Of a stretch of 64,000 bases of DNA, positions 23,828-31,799 are shown piece after piece. This DNA comes from Leadbetterella sp035299025 (GTDB lineage: Bacteria; Bacteroidota; Bacteroidia; Cytophagales; Spirosomataceae). Where the stretch lies: contig DATGXK010000007.1 in NCBI GenBank assembly GCA_035299025.1, forward strand, positions 1,116,001 to 1,180,000, given 5' to 3'. The notes below the pieces were generated by a model. That model saw only the letters and a list, made by a program, of their open reading frames with translations. It had not been told where the DNA came from and did not search any database. Every line of letters starts with the position of its first letter. Positions within the stretch are counted from its first letter, which is position 1. The translations under genes and the position numbers were made by a program.

Positions 23828-26434
23828 TTAATTCTCTGGTTCTGGAGATGTTTCTTCATCCGAAGCACCAGAAGTTTCTTCATTTTCCGAGTTTTCAGTA
23901 GAATTAGGTGCCACAGAATCGTCCACAATCGTAGCTTCACCTTCAACGATTTCTTCCTCGTCGTCTTCTCTAACTATACGTGTTACAGAAGCAATTCCGT
24001 CTTTATCACTCAATTTTATGAGCTTCACACCTTGGGTGTTTCTACCCATAATTCTTAGGTCAGAGACATGAATTCTGATGGCTATACCTCTATTGGTGAT
24101 AATCATCAAATCGTCTTCGTCTGTAACTTCTTTTATAGATACCAAATTCCCAACCTTATCAGTGATGTTGAGAGTTTTAACGCCCTTTGCACCTCTGGAA
24201 GTAATTCTATAATCTTCTATGTCTGAGCGTTTTCCGAAACCGTTTTCAGAAACTACCAAAAGCTGAGCATCTTCTCTACTTACGCAAATCATACCGATTA
24301 CGTAGTCGTCGTCGGCCAAAGATATTCCTCGTACACCGGTGGCTCCTCTGCCCATTGGCCTAATACCCGACTCATGGAATCTAACAGCTTTACCTTGGCT
24401 TGCTGCTATGATGATGTAGTCGTTGCCGTTGGTCAAGGCAACATCAATCAATGTATCGCCATCATTGATATTTATGGCAATTATACCGTTCTGACGTGGG
24501 CGAGAATATAATTCTAGCAAAGTCTTCTTAACTGTACCTTTTTTGGTACACATCACGATATAGTTATTCTTGATGTAGTCTTCGTCTGTAAGTGTTTTTA
24601 CGTTAAGAACAGCCTTGATTTTATCATCAGATTCGATATTTATCAAATTCTGAATGGCTCTACCTTTGGAAGTTTTATTTCCTTCAGGAGTCTCAAATAC
24701 TCTCAACCAAAAGAGTTTACCTTTTTCGGTGAAGAAGAGCAAATAATTATGGTTTGTAGCCATAAACAAGTGCTCAGTGTAGTCTTCGTCTTTGGTTTTA
24801 ACACCTCTAGAACCCGTACCGCCTCTGCCTTGCGTTTTGTATTCGGCAAGATTGGTTCTTTTAATGTATCCTTGGCTTGAAATGGTCACCAACATCTCGT
24901 CGTCAGGAATCATATCTTCGATATTAAACTCCCCTCCTACCATTTCAATTTTTGATCTACGTGGATCACCAAATTTTGTTTTAAGGTCTTGAAGATCAGA
25001 CTTTATAATATCTTTTTTCTTTTCTTCAGAAGCCAAAATTGAGTTCAATTCGTCTATCAATTCTTTGATTTGCTTGTACTCTTCGGTGATTTTATCACGC
25101 TCGAGTCCTGTCAACCTCTGCAATCTCATGTCGAGAATAGCTCTGGCTTGAATTTCGGACAAATTGAAGTTTGTCATTAACCCTGCTCTTGCTTCATCTG
25201 GGTCTTTTGAACCTCTGATTAAGGCAATAACTTGGTCTAAATGGTCTAAAGCAATCAATAAACCTTCTAAAATATGAGCTCTTTTCTCCGCTTCTTTGAG
25301 TTCATACTGCGTTTTACGCGTAATCACTTCCATTCGGTGCTCAACATAGTACTTTATTAAATCTTTTAGATTTAAAGTTACTGGTCTGCCTTTTACCAAG
25401 GCCACGTTGTTGATACTAAACGATGATTGAAGCTGAGTATATTTGTAGAGGTTGTTAAGTACTACATTCGGTACAGCATCACGTTTGAGGTCATAAACAA
25501 TCCTCAAACCTTCTCTATCTGATTCATCTCTGAGGTCGGAAATACCTTCGATTTTTTTCTCGTTGATGAGTTGTGCCGTTTTCTCTATCATATTGGCCTT
25601 ATTGACCATATAGGGTATTTCGGTCACAACAATTTGCTCTTTGCCAGTTTTAGAAACTTCAAAGTTGGCAACAGACCTGATAACGATTCTTCCTCTACCG
25701 GTTTCAAATGCTGATTTTACACCACTGTATCCATAGATAATACCACCAGTAGGGAAATCAGGGGCTTTGATGTGGTGCATCAATTCCTCAATTTCAATTT
25801 CTGGATTTTCTATGTAGGCAGTAATTCCATCTACAACTTCATTGAGACAATGTGGAGCCATATTTGTGGCCATACCTACAGCAATACCTGAGGTACCATT
25901 GAGCAATAAGTTCGGAATTCTTGCCGGAAGAACAGATGGCTCCGAAAGTGAGTCGTCAAAGTTTGGCTGAAAATCAACGGTTTCTTTGTTGATATCGGCC
26001 AACATTTCTTCGGCTATTCTACGCAAACGTGCTTCGGTATAACGCATGGCCGCTGGTGAGTCACCATCAACAGATCCGAAGTTTCCTTGGCCATCGACCA
26101 ATGGGTATCTTAGAGACCATTCTTGGGCCATTCTTACCATGGTATCGTAAACTGAGGAGTCGCCGTGAGGGTGATACTTACCCAACACCTCTCCTACTAT
26201 ACGTGCAGATTTTTTGTAAGGTCTGTTGTGAAAAACGCCCAGCTCAGACATTCCATAGAGCACTCTTCTATGAACGGGCTTAAAGCCATCTCTGACGTCT
26301 GGTAATGCACGGGAAACAATTACTGACATTGAATAATCAATGTACGCTCCCCTCATTTCATCCTCTATATTTATCGGGATAATGGTACCGTGGATTCCGG
26401 CACCTGACTCTTGATTTTCGTTTTCTTCTGCCAT
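23828..26434 (-). CDS. gyrA: DNA gyrase subunit A
   Basis: GyrA carries the DNA cleavage tyrosine of gyrase and with GyrB introduces negative supercoils. The 868-aa protein starts its core with MRGAYIDYSMSVIVSRALPDVRDG and contains AAMRYTEARL with the catalytic Tyr. The C-terminal domain has a six-bladed beta-pinwheel pattern with a GyrA box (QGRGGTGSRGV). It ends in a long acidic tail (from about residue 820). The quinolone-resistance region reads HPHGDSSVYDTMVRMAQ, so the positions equivalent to E. coli Ser83 and Asp87 are the susceptible residues. An 88-base gap separates it from trmD upstream. Confidence 0.97.
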   Translation of the reverse strand: MAEENENQESGAGIHGTIIPINIEDEMRGAYIDYSMSVIVSRALPDVRDGFKPVHRRVLYGMSELGVFHNRPYKKSARIVGEVLGKYHPHGDSSVYDTMVRMAQEWSLRYPLVDGQGNFGSVDGDSPAAMRYTEARLRRIAEEMLADINKETVDFQPNFDDSLSEPSVLPARIPNLLLNGTSGIAVGMATNMAPHCLNEVVDGITAYIENPEIEIEELMHHIKAPDFPTGGIIYGYSGVKSAFETGRGRIVIRSVANFEVSKTGKEQIVVTEIPYMVNKANMIEKTAQLINEKKIEGISDLRDESDREGLRIVYDLKRDAVPNVVLNNLYKYTQLQSSFSINNVALVKGRPVTLNLKDLIKYYVEHRMEVITRKTQYELKEAEKRAHILEGLLIALDHLDQVIALIRGSKDPDEARAGLMTNFNLSEIQARAILDMRLQRLTGLERDKITEEYKQIKELIDELNSILASEEKKKDIIKSDLQDLKTKFGDPRRSKIEMVGGEFNIEDMIPDDEMLVTISSQGYIKRTNLAEYKTQGRGGTGSRGVKTKDEDYTEHLFMATNHNYLLFFTEKGKLFWLRVFETPEGNKTSKGRAIQNLINIESDDKIKAVLNVKTLTDEDYIKNNYIVMCTKKGTVKKTLLELYSRPRQNGIIAININDGDTLIDVALTNGNDYIIIAASQGKAVRFHESGIRPMGRGATGVRGISLADDDYVIGMICVSREDAQLLVVSENGFGKRSDIEDYRITSRGAKGVKTLNITDKVGNLVSIKEVTDEDDLMIITNRGIAIRIHVSDLRIMGRNTQGVKLIKLSDKDGIASVTRIVREDDEEEIVEGEATIVDDSVAPNSTENSENEETSGASDEETSPEPEN

Positions 26435-26491
26435 AAATTGGGGTGAAGGATTCTAATTTTTTTTCGTAATTAAGATTCTTATAATTTCTTT

Positions 26492-26522
26492 CAAAAATAC
26501 AAATTTCTCTCAAAATATGCAA
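26492..26522 (-). promoter_or_regulatory. Candidate gyrA promoter
   Basis: On the minus strand, TTG (26522-26520) and TATTTTTG (26499-26492) are separated by 20 bases, upstream of the gyrA start codon. The -33 part touches the base after the trmD stop codon. This would let gyrA be expressed apart from the rpsP-rimM-trmD unit. Confidence 0.45.
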
Positions 26523-27200
26523 TCATTTTGCCAATAAATCGGGCCGTCTCTGGGTGGTTCTTTCTATTGATTTTTCAAGCCTCCAGTCATTGATAAGTTT
26601 CTCATTGCCAGATATCAACACATCAGGCACTTTGACACCCTCAAACTCTGCTGGACGCGTATATACCGGCGGTGCCAGCAAATCGTCTTGAAATGAATCT
26701 GTTAAAGCAGAGGTTTCGTCATTTATTACACCTGGGATCAACCTTACTATAGCATCTGTAAGTACAGCTGCAGCTATTTCACCTCCTGACAATACATAGT
26801 CGCCAATAGAGATTTCTTGAGTCACAAAAAGGTCCCTGACGCGTTGATCTATACCCTTATAATGCCCACAGATAAAAAGTAGATTTTGTGAAAGAGAAAG
26901 TCTATTAACCGCACGCTGCTTGAGTGTTTCACCATCAGGCGTGAGGTAAATGATTTCATCGTATTTGGTATGTGCTTGAAGCGAGCGAATCATTCTGGCA
27001 AGTGGCTCGATCATCAAAACCATCCCTGCTCCTCCTCCATACTGATAATCGTCTATTTGACGGTAGTTACCGGTACCGAATGCTCTCAGGTCATGTGTAT
27101 TGATTTCTACAAAATTATTCTGAATGGCGTTTTTCACGATGGATTGAGAAAAAAAACCATCGATTAGCCCAGGTTGACAAGAAATAATATCAATCTTCAT
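26523..27200 (-). CDS. trmD: tRNA (guanine-N1-)-methyltransferase
   Basis: TrmD makes m1G37 next to the anticodon in tRNAs reading CNN, protecting against +1 frameshifting. It uses S-adenosylmethionine bound in a trefoil knot. The 225-aa protein has the family motifs YGGGAGMVLMIEP, LTPDGETLKQRAVN, LLFICGHYKGIDQRV, and the knot segment EISIGDYVLSGGE. It follows rimM with a 72-base gap. The commonly adjacent rplS gene is not next; gyrA is. Confidence 0.96.
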   Translation of the reverse strand: MKIDIISCQPGLIDGFFSQSIVKNAIQNNFVEINTHDLRAFGTGNYRQIDDYQYGGGAGMVLMIEPLARMIRSLQAHTKYDEIIYLTPDGETLKQRAVNRLSLSQNLLFICGHYKGIDQRVRDLFVTQEISIGDYVLSGGEIAAAVLTDAIVRLIPGVINDETSALTDSFQDDLLAPPVYTRPAEFEGVKVPDVLISGNEKLINDWRLEKSIERTTQRRPDLLAK

Positions 27201-27272
27201 TTGTAATTCGTTTTTTCAATTTCAAACATTTTCATTTCACAAACGACTTTGAACAAAGGCAAGGAACAATGT

Positions 27273-27803
27273 TTATTGATTTAAATACACTTCCAATAGG
27301 CCGTCCGGCAAAGCCACCGTAATTTTTTTCTCGGCGTGGTCTACACCCACCAAGAAATTGTCTACGATAGGAATTAAAACCTCCGATTCATTTATGTCAA
27401 TTGCAAACAAATCTTGCCCCGTACTTTCATAAATTGCTTTAAGCTGGCCCAGATCTTTTTCTGTATTAGTATCATGAAGCATGTAACCTATCACCTCGTG
27501 ATAATAGAACTGTTTCCCTTTTAATTTTGGTAGCTTTTTAATAGGCAAGTATGCCTCGGCGTCTACTATGGCCTCAGTGGCCTCAATAGTATTTATATCT
27601 TCAAACTTTACGATAGATTTCTTGCCACGGATCTGTAGTTCTTCAATTATGTATGGCACCAATTGACCTTTTATTTCAAGAAAAAGGCCATCCAAGTCCA
27701 TATAGTTTTCAGGAATATCTACGTCTAACCAAATAATTACCTCACCTTTGAGCCCGTGGGGTTTGGTTATTTTTCCCAATGAAAAGCATTCTGATTTTTG
27801 CAT
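27273..27803 (-). CDS. rimM: 16S rRNA processing / 30S maturation factor RimM
   Basis: RimM binds S19 and helps mature the 3' head of the small ribosomal subunit. The 176-aa protein has the N-terminal beta-barrel start LGKITKPHGLKGEVIIW and the C-terminal PRC-barrel part (YYHEVIGYMLHDTN, ESEVLIPIVDNFLVGVD, ITVALPDGLLEVY). It lies between rpsP and trmD. Its start codon is only 10 bases after the T run of a strong hairpin, so its expression probably depends on read-through from rpsP. Confidence 0.94.
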   Translation of the reverse strand: MQKSECFSLGKITKPHGLKGEVIIWLDVDIPENYMDLDGLFLEIKGQLVPYIIEELQIRGKKSIVKFEDINTIEATEAIVDAEAYLPIKKLPKLKGKQFYYHEVIGYMLHDTNTEKDLGQLKAIYESTGQDLFAIDINESEVLIPIVDNFLVGVDHAEKKITVALPDGLLEVYLNQ

Positions 27804-27812
27804 ATTTTAACT

Positions 27813-27840
27813 AAAAAAAATCCCCGCCCGTGAGCGAGGA
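27813..27840 (-). terminator. Terminator-like hairpin between rpsP and rimM
   Basis: On the minus strand TCCTCGC (27840-27834) pairs with GCGGGGA (27827-27821), with one G-T wobble, followed by eight T residues (27820-27813). No -7 element is visible between it and rimM. It looks like an attenuator that lowers rimM-trmD relative to rpsP. Confidence 0.75.
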
Positions 27841-27866
27841 TTATTGTATAATGCTTTGATTTGCAA

Positions 27867-28463
27867 TTACTCAGCAGCAGGAGTTTCCTCTGATGCTTCT
27901 GGAGCGGCAGTTTCTTCAACAACCACTTCTTCGGCAGCAGCTTCAACTTCGCCATCAGCAGCAACTTCAACCTCTTCAACGGCAGGAGTGGCAGCAGCAA
28001 TAAGATCAGCTTCTGCTTTTTGAATTGCAGCAATTCTATCTTCTTTCTTCTTACGTTCTGCTTCGAAAGCAGCAGATCTTTGAGCTTCTTTAGAGCTATT
28101 CAATTTAGCAATTTTCTGAGTTCTTGCTTCTTCTTTCGCTTTTGTCCAAGCATCAAACTTGGCGTCGGCTTGCTCTTGAGTGATAGCTCCTTTCTCAACA
28201 CCAATTTGAAGGTGTTTTTTAAACATTACGCCATTTACGCTAAGAATTTTTCTTGTAGTATCTGTTGGCTGAGCACCTACTTGTAACCAGTAAAGAGCTC
28301 TATCATCTTTCAATGAAATGATTGCCGGAGTAGCATGTGGGTTGTATTGACCCAATTTCTCGATAAATCTACCATCACGTGGTGCACGAGCATCTGCAAC
28401 AACGATGTCATAAATAGGCATTTTTTTACGACCTCTTCTTGCTAATCTAATTTTAACTGCCAT
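27867..28463 (-). CDS. rpsP: 30S ribosomal protein S16 with acidic C-terminal tail
   Basis: S16 binds 16S rRNA early and stabilises the 5' domain of the small subunit. The first 80 or so residues are canonical (VKIRLARRGRKKMPIYDIVVADARAPRDGR in segments, EKLGQYNP, WLQVGAQPTDT). The remaining residues are a charged helical stretch followed by a tail of Ala and Glu (VEEVEVAADGEVEAAAEE), bringing the length to 198 aa against about 80-90 in many bacteria. Extended S16 proteins are usual in Bacteroidota. The tail function is unknown. It heads the rpsP-rimM-trmD unit. Confidence 0.95.
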   Translation of the reverse strand: MAVKIRLARRGRKKMPIYDIVVADARAPRDGRFIEKLGQYNPHATPAIISLKDDRALYWLQVGAQPTDTTRKILSVNGVMFKKHLQIGVEKGAITQEQADAKFDAWTKAKEEARTQKIAKLNSSKEAQRSAAFEAERKKKEDRIAAIQKAEADLIAAATPAVEEVEVAADGEVEAAAEEVVVEETAAPEASEETPAAE

Positions 28464-28514
28464 TTGCTTGTTATTTTATTAATGGGAACCCGTCCCTGTT
28501 TTAAATTTGGAGTG

Positions 28515-28522
28515 CAAAATTA
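28515..28522 (-). promoter_or_regulatory. Promoter -7 element of rpsP
   Basis: On the minus strand TAATTTTG is followed by CACTCCA. This 15-base string is identical to the one at the rpsT promoter (57959-57973). It lies 51 bases upstream of the rpsP start codon, just past the 3' end of rnpB. Confidence 0.6.
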
Positions 28523-28547
28523 GTAATTATTTTTGAAATAAAAAAAT

Positions 28548-28894
28548 GAAATAAGCTAATAAGCCGAATTCTGTTCTATCCTATCATTTATCTAGGGCTT
28601 TGATTGCTCAAAACCTCCATCAACCTACCCTCCGACTTGAGCGAGCCGCTCTTTGGCGTCGGTTTATTTGGTCTTTCAACTCATGAGGTTTACCTGTGCG
28701 TATCGTTTTGCAAGTCTACCGGTGGTCTCTTACACCGCCTTTTCACCCTTACCACGCCAAGGCGTGGCGGTAATTTTCTGTGGCACTGTCTGTAGAGGAC
28801 AAATCCCCTCCTACCCGTTAGGTAGCATGATGCTCTGTGTTGTTCGGACTTTCCTCCAAATTCCTAAAAATCTGGCGATAGGTCAGCTTATTTC
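28548..28894 (-). ncRNA. rnpB: RNase P RNA (class A)
   Basis: This is the catalytic RNA that matures tRNA 5' ends. On the minus strand the 5' end GAAATAAGCT is exactly complementary to the 3' end AGCTTATTTC, forming helix P1. The universal core elements are present: GGAGGAAAGTCCGAAC near the 5' end, the ACAGTGCCACAGAAAA region in the middle, and GGATAGAACAGAATTCGGCTTAT near the 3' end. The length of about 347 bases suits class A. It lies 18 bases downstream of the DUF4403 gene without a clear terminator between. Open frames across this interval on the plus strand are spurious. Confidence 0.95.
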
Positions 28895-28912
28895 GGTCGC
28901 AATTTAGGGATT

Positions 28913-30295
28913 TTACATGCCTTTTACAACTAATTCTACTTTGGCTTTGGCAATTACGGTGGCCAAAATTCCATTTTCGGCTACCTTTACCTGGTCTGGT
29001 ACCACAGAAAATATTTCGCCTTTCATTTTTATTCCTTTCGAAATTTCGGAATTTATGGTTTGTAAAACAGACTGTTTTCCGAATTCAATAATATCTGTAA
29101 CTGGCAAGCCGAATTCACTTTCTATCTTTTTCTCCAATACACCTTCCAAAAGCCAAGCCCCTGTTTTGTGCAAAACATTTTTGGTTTTAATGTCCAATTC
29201 GGTTTCCGTTAATACAACCAGTTTCTTAACTGGATCATATTTGGGTATTCCCTTCAAGAATATTTGACCTTTAAAACTACCCTTTGTGGTGGTAATGAGT
29301 GAAAGATAATCGCCATCAGCTTTGATTTCCAAATCAGTAACTTCTATCTTATACTTTCCGTTTTTGAAGTCATAAACCTGCCCAAGAAACATATTTTTAC
29401 TTATTTTGGTGGCTTCTTCGTAGGAAATTACATTGAACAACTGCAACTCAAAAACATCAGCAATGGCTGCCACAGACTTTAAGTTAGGTACCGTTAAAAT
29501 TTGTTTGGGAGTGTATACAGGAGTACCAACTAAAGTTTCGACGAAAATCTTAAGGCCAAATGTAGATTTCAGACTTTTTCCTACAGCCTTTAATGGTGTA
29601 AAATAAACATCCAAGGGATCTAGTTTTACCCAAGTATTATACTCCTCAGATGCCAAGAAAGGCTTTTGGGCTGTACTCCAAGCTTCCAAAACATAGGGCT
29701 TAAGAGAGTAGTTTTCTTTAATTGTCTGATCTATTTGCTTTGCAAATGTGGCGAGATTGTTACTGATCAATTTTCCGATTATTGGTCCGATCGGAATTTC
29801 AACATACGAATATTTGAGTACAGGCTTGGTAATCCATTCATACCCTAGCCCATTGGTAACTGTCTCAATGCTATAGTCTGAAGTAATTCCGAACTTCGAC
29901 GAAAATTTTAGTTTTAGCTCAAATTCTGTAGCTGGAGCTTGTGACACTCCTAGCACCGACACTCTCTTTTGAGCCCAAACTTTCAGCGGAACTTCATAAG
30001 TCAGTACGTCATTCACCACAGAAGTGAAAATTAGATTACCCTTTCTCCACACTTTGGCTTTGAGCTCGTCATTCTGATTGTCCTCAAAACTCTTATCCTC
30101 GTAAATCAAATTGGGCATGCCTGTATTTATTTGACTTTGGAGATCGTCTATTGAGATATCTATGGGAATACTAATTATTGAAGCCTTTTTCTCAAAAACT
30201 ACGGGTTTTACAGGAATACTTTGTGGCTCTATAGGAGTTTGTGCAATGCCATAACGCAAAACAACAATAAACAGAAAGGAAAGGGAACTTCTCAA
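28913..30295 (-). CDS. DUF4403-family protein
   Basis: This 460-aa protein has a short hydrophobic N terminus (residues 4-18) ending IAQ that looks like a Sec signal. The rest is rich in beta strands, with repeated segments such as IPIGPIIGKLISNNL and VKVAENGILATVIAKAKVEL. That pattern is typical of DUF4403, a Bacteroidota- and Proteobacteria-distributed family of unknown function that may resemble lipid-binding tubular folds. The fold comparison is inference. It is divergent from the PLP-enzyme gene and lies directly upstream of rnpB. No catalytic motif is evident. Confidence 0.72.
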   Translation of the reverse strand: MRSSLSFLFIVVLRYGIAQTPIEPQSIPVKPVVFEKKASIISIPIDISIDDLQSQINTGMPNLIYEDKSFEDNQNDELKAKVWRKGNLIFTSVVNDVLTYEVPLKVWAQKRVSVLGVSQAPATEFELKLKFSSKFGITSDYSIETVTNGLGYEWITKPVLKYSYVEIPIGPIIGKLISNNLATFAKQIDQTIKENYSLKPYVLEAWSTAQKPFLASEEYNTWVKLDPLDVYFTPLKAVGKSLKSTFGLKIFVETLVGTPVYTPKQILTVPNLKSVAAIADVFELQLFNVISYEEATKISKNMFLGQVYDFKNGKYKIEVTDLEIKADGDYLSLITTTKGSFKGQIFLKGIPKYDPVKKLVVLTETELDIKTKNVLHKTGAWLLEGVLEKKIESEFGLPVTDIIEFGKQSVLQTINSEISKGIKMKGEIFSVVPDQVKVAENGILATVIAKAKVELVVKGM

Positions 30296-30513
30296 ATTTT
30301 GATTTTTTTTTACAAAAATACAAAACGATTTTACTCAGTTTTATTTTATCCAAATCAGTTTTTTTATTAAAATCGAATAATATTCGTAAAAGAAACCAAT
30401 ATTGCATATAAGAAGAAAGAGACAAATAAAGTTGTTGACCTAAATCAATTCCTCCGAAATTATGGAAATATTGGTATAGTCATTGCCCTTATCATCATTA
30501 AAAAAACTATTTA

Positions 30514-31794
30514 TTGATGAAAAAAATTACTAAAGAACTTGAACAAATAAATTCCACATTTGAATACGGGCGTAGTTTAGGAATTGTTAGGGCCGTTGGC
30601 AAAAATGAAAAATATGATGGAAGAAGTCTTAATCTGGGCGGAAAAGAGACTTTGTTTTTTGGAAACTGCAGCTATATGGGCCTAGACCAAAATGCGGAAA
30701 TAAAGGAGGCGGCCAAAAATGCAATTGACAAATATGGCATGTATTTTTCGTCTTCCAGAACTTTTGCAGGGCTTGAGCTTTTCGAAAAAATGGAAGAAAA
30801 GCTGGAGGAAATGTTTGACAAACCCGTTAACGTGACCACATCCACTACTTTTGCTCATATCTCCAATCTCCCGATACTCATCGGCAGAAACGACGCCATA
30901 ATTTTAGATAATTACGTACACAGTAGCATGCAAACTGCTGTAAATATGATGCGGAACAATGGCGATCATGTAGAACTTTTAAGGCACAATGAACTCGAAC
31001 TTCTGGAGGACAGAATAAAGGAACTAAGCAAAAAATATGACAATATATGGTACATGATAGATGGCATATATTCTATGATGGGCGACGGTGCACCTATGAA
31101 AGAGCTTGAGGTTTTGATGAACAAGTACGAACAGTTTTATGTCTATGCAGATGATGCCCATGGCACAAGTTGGACGGGCAAAAAAGGTGTTGGATACGTT
31201 CTGAACGAAATACCTTTCCATGAAAAACTATTCATCGGAATGTCGATGTCCAAAGGCTTTGGTACAGGTGGCGGATTGATGGTATATCCAGACAAAGCCT
31301 CCAAGGAACTTGTAAAAAATCTAGGAAAAACGATGATATTTTCAGGACCACCCCACCCTGCTGCTGCTGCTGCTGCAATAAAATCGGCTGAGATACATAT
31401 GCGACCTGAGTTTGCCGATATTCAGCTTGACTTGAAAAGAAAAATAGAGTACTTCTGGAAAAAGGCAAATCAACTAAACCTTCCTTTGAGTGGCAACTAC
31501 CGAACGCCGATTTTTTTCATTGGAACAGGAACAACAGAAAACACGGCATTTACCGCAAAAATGTTGCTTGACAACGGCTTTTATGTCTCGCCATGTACTT
31601 TTCCGAGTGTTCCTAAAAACAAGACAGGAATCAGAATAACACTGTCTAGGTTTCTAACGATTCAAGATGTAGACAATCTATTGGAAATGGTGAATCAAAT
31701 TTTTATTGGACTAGAAAAGGCAGGCAAATTGGATATAGAGAATGTAAAACGCAGGTTTACAGCCAAAACAAAGCCAAGCTTAGTATTGTCTTAA
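30514..31794 (+). CDS. Alpha-oxoamine synthase-like PLP-dependent enzyme
   Basis: This is a fold-type I aminotransferase-family protein of 426 aa resembling 8-amino-7-oxononanoate synthase, 2-amino-3-ketobutyrate CoA ligase and serine palmitoyltransferase. These enzymes join an amino acid to an acyl-CoA. Visible motifs are LFFGNCSYMGL near residue 45, the cofactor-stacking region ILDNYVHSSMQ, WYMIDGIYSMMGD, YADDAHGTSWTG with the ring-nitrogen Asp, and MSMSKGFGTGGG with the probable Schiff-base Lys near residue 245. The substrate cannot be read from the sequence. Sphingolipid- or sulfonolipid-type acyl condensation is possible in Bacteroidota, but no lipid genes lie nearby. It converges with the VWA gene with a 5-base gap. 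Confidence 0.8.
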   Translation: MMKKITKELEQINSTFEYGRSLGIVRAVGKNEKYDGRSLNLGGKETLFFGNCSYMGLDQNAEIKEAAKNAIDKYGMYFSSSRTFAGLELFEKMEEKLEEMFDKPVNVTTSTTFAHISNLPILIGRNDAIILDNYVHSSMQTAVNMMRNNGDHVELLRHNELELLEDRIKELSKKYDNIWYMIDGIYSMMGDGAPMKELEVLMNKYEQFYVYADDAHGTSWTGKKGVGYVLNEIPFHEKLFIGMSMSKGFGTGGGLMVYPDKASKELVKNLGKTMIFSGPPHPAAAAAAIKSAEIHMRPEFADIQLDLKRKIEYFWKKANQLNLPLSGNYRTPIFFIGTGTTENTAFTAKMLLDNGFYVSPCTFPSVPKNKTGIRITLSRFLTIQDVDNLLEMVNQIFIGLEKAGKLDIENVKRRFTAKTKPSLVLS

Positions 31795-31799
31795 GGGGC

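Noticed and set aside
28604..28907. Two plus-strand reading frames of 63 and 84 codons
   Set aside because: They lie on the complement of RNase P RNA, which explains the sequence fully; the translations match no protein pattern.
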